DNA of 5,630 bases, from positions 1 through 5,630 of the forward strand of contig JAEUJK010000760.1 in the NCBI GenBank assembly GCA_016794735.1, read 5' to 3'. The stretch's first letter is position 1. Each line of letters starts with the position of its first letter. Shown here one piece after another: positions 4,128 through 5,630 of this stretch. Source of the DNA: Gemmatimonadota bacterium. GTDB lineage: Bacteria > Gemmatimonadota > Gemmatimonadetes > Gemmatimonadales > Gemmatimonadaceae. The notes under the pieces were generated by a model. The model had not been told where the DNA came from. It worked only from the letters and a program-made list of their open reading frames with translations, and ran no database searches. The translations under genes were made by a program, and so were the position numbers.

Positions 4128-5630
4128 ATGTTTCGAGTTCGTCGTGCGTCCGCGTGGCTTGCCCTGTTGGCGCTTCCCACCCTGGCCGCAGCCCAGACCT
4201 ATCCCAGCAAGGACGACCCGCGCAGCAAGTTGCGCCCGGGGCGCTTTGGTGACTCGGCGATCAAGAACATGCGCCTCGTGTCTGCCACGCAGAAGCCTGC
4301 CATGTTCGACACGTCACGTGGGCTGACCTTCGTGAACTCGGACCTCGCCTTTGGCGACCGGTACGTCTACCAGGGCAACTTCGCCGGCTTCACCGTGTGG
4401 GATGTCAGCAACCCGGCGGCGCCAAAGGTGGTGGCGGCCATCTCGTGCATCACGTCGCAGGGTGACCCGTCCATCTACGGCAACCTGCTGTTTGTCTCGG
4501 CGGAAGGTGCCGGGAATCGCAATGACTGCGCCAAGGGCGGCGTGTCGGACCCCAAGGACCACATGGCCGGGGTGCGCATCTATGACGTGTCGAACCCGTC
4601 GAGCCCGCGCCTCGTGAAGAACGTGCAGACCTGCAAGGGGTCGCACACGCACACGATCCTCCCGCACCCCAAGGACAAGCGCGTCATCTACATCTATGTC
4701 TCCGGCAGCCAGGGCGCACGGCCCAATACCGAGGTGCCCGGCTGCAAGGAAGGCACCGACCCGGCGGACGAGACGAACTCGCTGTTCCGGCTCGACGTCA
4801 TCAAGGTGAACCTCGACAAGCCGGAAGCGGCGGAGGTCGTCACCGGCGCGCGCATCTTCACCGGGCTGGACCCGGCGCCGCGGGCGACCGGTCGTCCGGG
4901 ACGCGGCGGCCCGCCGGGGGCGGGTGCCCAGATGCCCACCGGGCCGCGCAACTGCCACGACGTGACGGCCTATCCCGCGGCGAAGCTCCTCGCCGGTGCG
5001 TGCGGGAGTTACGGGCTGCTGGTGGACGTGTCGAACCCGGAGAAGCCGGTGCGCGTCGACGCCAAGGCGGACACGAACTTCTCGCTCTGGCACACCGCCG
5101 TCTTCTCCAACGACGGAAAGAAGGTCGTCTTCACCGACGAGTGGGGCGGCGGCACCTCGCCGATGTGCCAGGCCAGCTCGATGATGGAGATGGGCGGCAA
5201 CACCATCCTCACGATCGACAGCAAGAAGAAGTACACCCAGCACGCGTACTTCAAGATTCCCACCGCCCAGTCGGCGCAGGAGAACTGCGTGTCGCACAAC
5301 GGCGGCCTGATCCCGGTGCCGGGGCGCGACATCATGGTGCAGGGCTGGTACCAGGGCGGCGTGAGCGTGATGGAGTTCACCGACCCCGATCACCCGACCG
5401 AACTCGCGTACTTCGACCGCGGCTCGATCGACCCGCCGCCGGGCGTGGACGTGCCGCTGACGCCGGGCCAGCAGCCCGGTCGTGGCGGTCGTGGCACCAT
5501 TGGCGGCTCGTGGGGAGCGTACTACTGGAACGGGCACATCTACTCGTCGGAGATGGACCGTGGCTTCGACATCATGGAATTGACGCCGAGCGAGCACCTC
5601 TCGGCCAATGAGATCGAGGCGGCCAAGCTC
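4128..5630 (+). CDS. Secreted LVIVD-repeat beta-propeller protein (3' end outside window)
   Basis: The frame is open from the ATG to the window edge, 501 residues with no stop, and is probably nearly complete. Residues 1-22 form a signal peptide (Arg3, Arg5, Arg6, hydrophobic core, LAAA before Gln23), so the protein is exported. Repeated strand-turn phrases mark LVIVD-type blades: DVSNP at 92-96, 153-157 and 300-304, and FTDPDHP at 417-423. I can segment about seven blades, the last ending near DRGFDIMELTP. Eight cysteines (107, 134, 169, 206, 276, 292, 347, 387) suggest disulfides. Histidines open several blades at matching positions: SHTH (173, 175), CHD (277), WHT (322) and SHN (390). Two Gly/Pro/Arg-rich loops (about 249-270 and 445-460) interrupt the repeats. 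LVIVD proteins have no general assigned activity; they are commonly predicted surface or periplasmic propellers. Metal binding by the histidines is inference. The antisense 427-codon frame over this gene is a shadow. Confidence 0.9.
   Translation, partial: MFRVRRASAWLALLALPTLAAAQTYPSKDDPRSKLRPGRFGDSAIKNMRLVSATQKPAMFDTSRGLTFVNSDLAFGDRYVYQGNFAGFTVWDVSNPAAPKVVAAISCITSQGDPSIYGNLLFVSAEGAGNRNDCAKGGVSDPKDHMAGVRIYDVSNPSSPRLVKNVQTCKGSHTHTILPHPKDKRVIYIYVSGSQGARPNTEVPGCKEGTDPADETNSLFRLDVIKVNLDKPEAAEVVTGARIFTGLDPAPRATGRPGRGGPPGAGAQMPTGPRNCHDVTAYPAAKLLAGACGSYGLLVDVSNPEKPVRVDAKADTNFSLWHTAVFSNDGKKVVFTDEWGGGTSPMCQASSMMEMGGNTILTIDSKKKYTQHAYFKIPTAQSAQENCVSHNGGLIPVPGRDIMVQGWYQGGVSVMEFTDPDHPTELAYFDRGSIDPPPGVDVPLTPGQQPGRGGRGTIGGSWGAYYWNGHIYSSEMDRGFDIMELTPSEHLSANEIEAAKL

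Noticed and set aside
4314..5597. 427-codon - strand frame antisense to the LVIVD gene
   Set aside because: It has Arg/Val/His-heavy composition and no recognisable domain, and it lies opposite a + strand frame with clear signal peptide and repeats. It is a codon-bias shadow.

Overview
The window is GC-rich (roughly 70%) bacterial DNA, with strongly G/C-biased third codon positions and compact gene packing. A Gemmatimonadota or similar high-GC soil or environmental lineage would fit. The hints are a secreted LVIVD-repeat propeller and a YfbK-type VWA protein with a carboxypeptidase-regulatory-like front end. No rRNA or other phylogenetic marker is present, so this is inference with modest confidence. 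I see no insertion sequence, CRISPR array, tRNA, rRNA or prophage gene.

Left block (1-1758, + strand) is a tight three-gene run. It begins with the C-terminal two thirds of GTP cyclohydrolase I (folE), entering from outside the window. A GTGA stop/start overlap leads into a short-chain dehydrogenase/reductase, and 5 bases after its stop comes a small protein with an N-terminal Trm112-like zinc ribbon and a degenerate methyltransferase-like remainder. The spacing indicates one operon. The reductase next to folE may work on a pterin, but the sequence does not prove this.

Middle block (1759-3701) starts with a 38-base convergent gap holding a 9-bp GC hairpin. On the - strand follows an exported 634-residue protein: signal peptide, carboxypeptidase-regulatory-like beta domain, then a complete YfbK-type von Willebrand A module with an intact metal site. 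An AGGAG ribosome site fixes its start at 3701.

Right block: 426 bases (3702-4127) separate this gene from a divergent + strand gene. The gap holds a 9-bp inverted repeat near the VWA gene, a weak possible promoter for the rightward gene, and no convincing ORF. The rightward gene (4128 to beyond the edge) encodes a secreted LVIVD-type beta-propeller. It has eight cysteines and a set of histidines at equivalent blade positions.

The left operon looks like cytoplasmic cofactor metabolism and housekeeping; the right-hand divergent pair encodes two exported proteins that may share a control region. I found no clear evidence of a new multi-gene system. The points most worth checking are the histidine/cysteine pattern of the propeller, the chimeric VWA protein, the atypical zinc-ribbon protein and a recurrent CGTTAGGC octamer.
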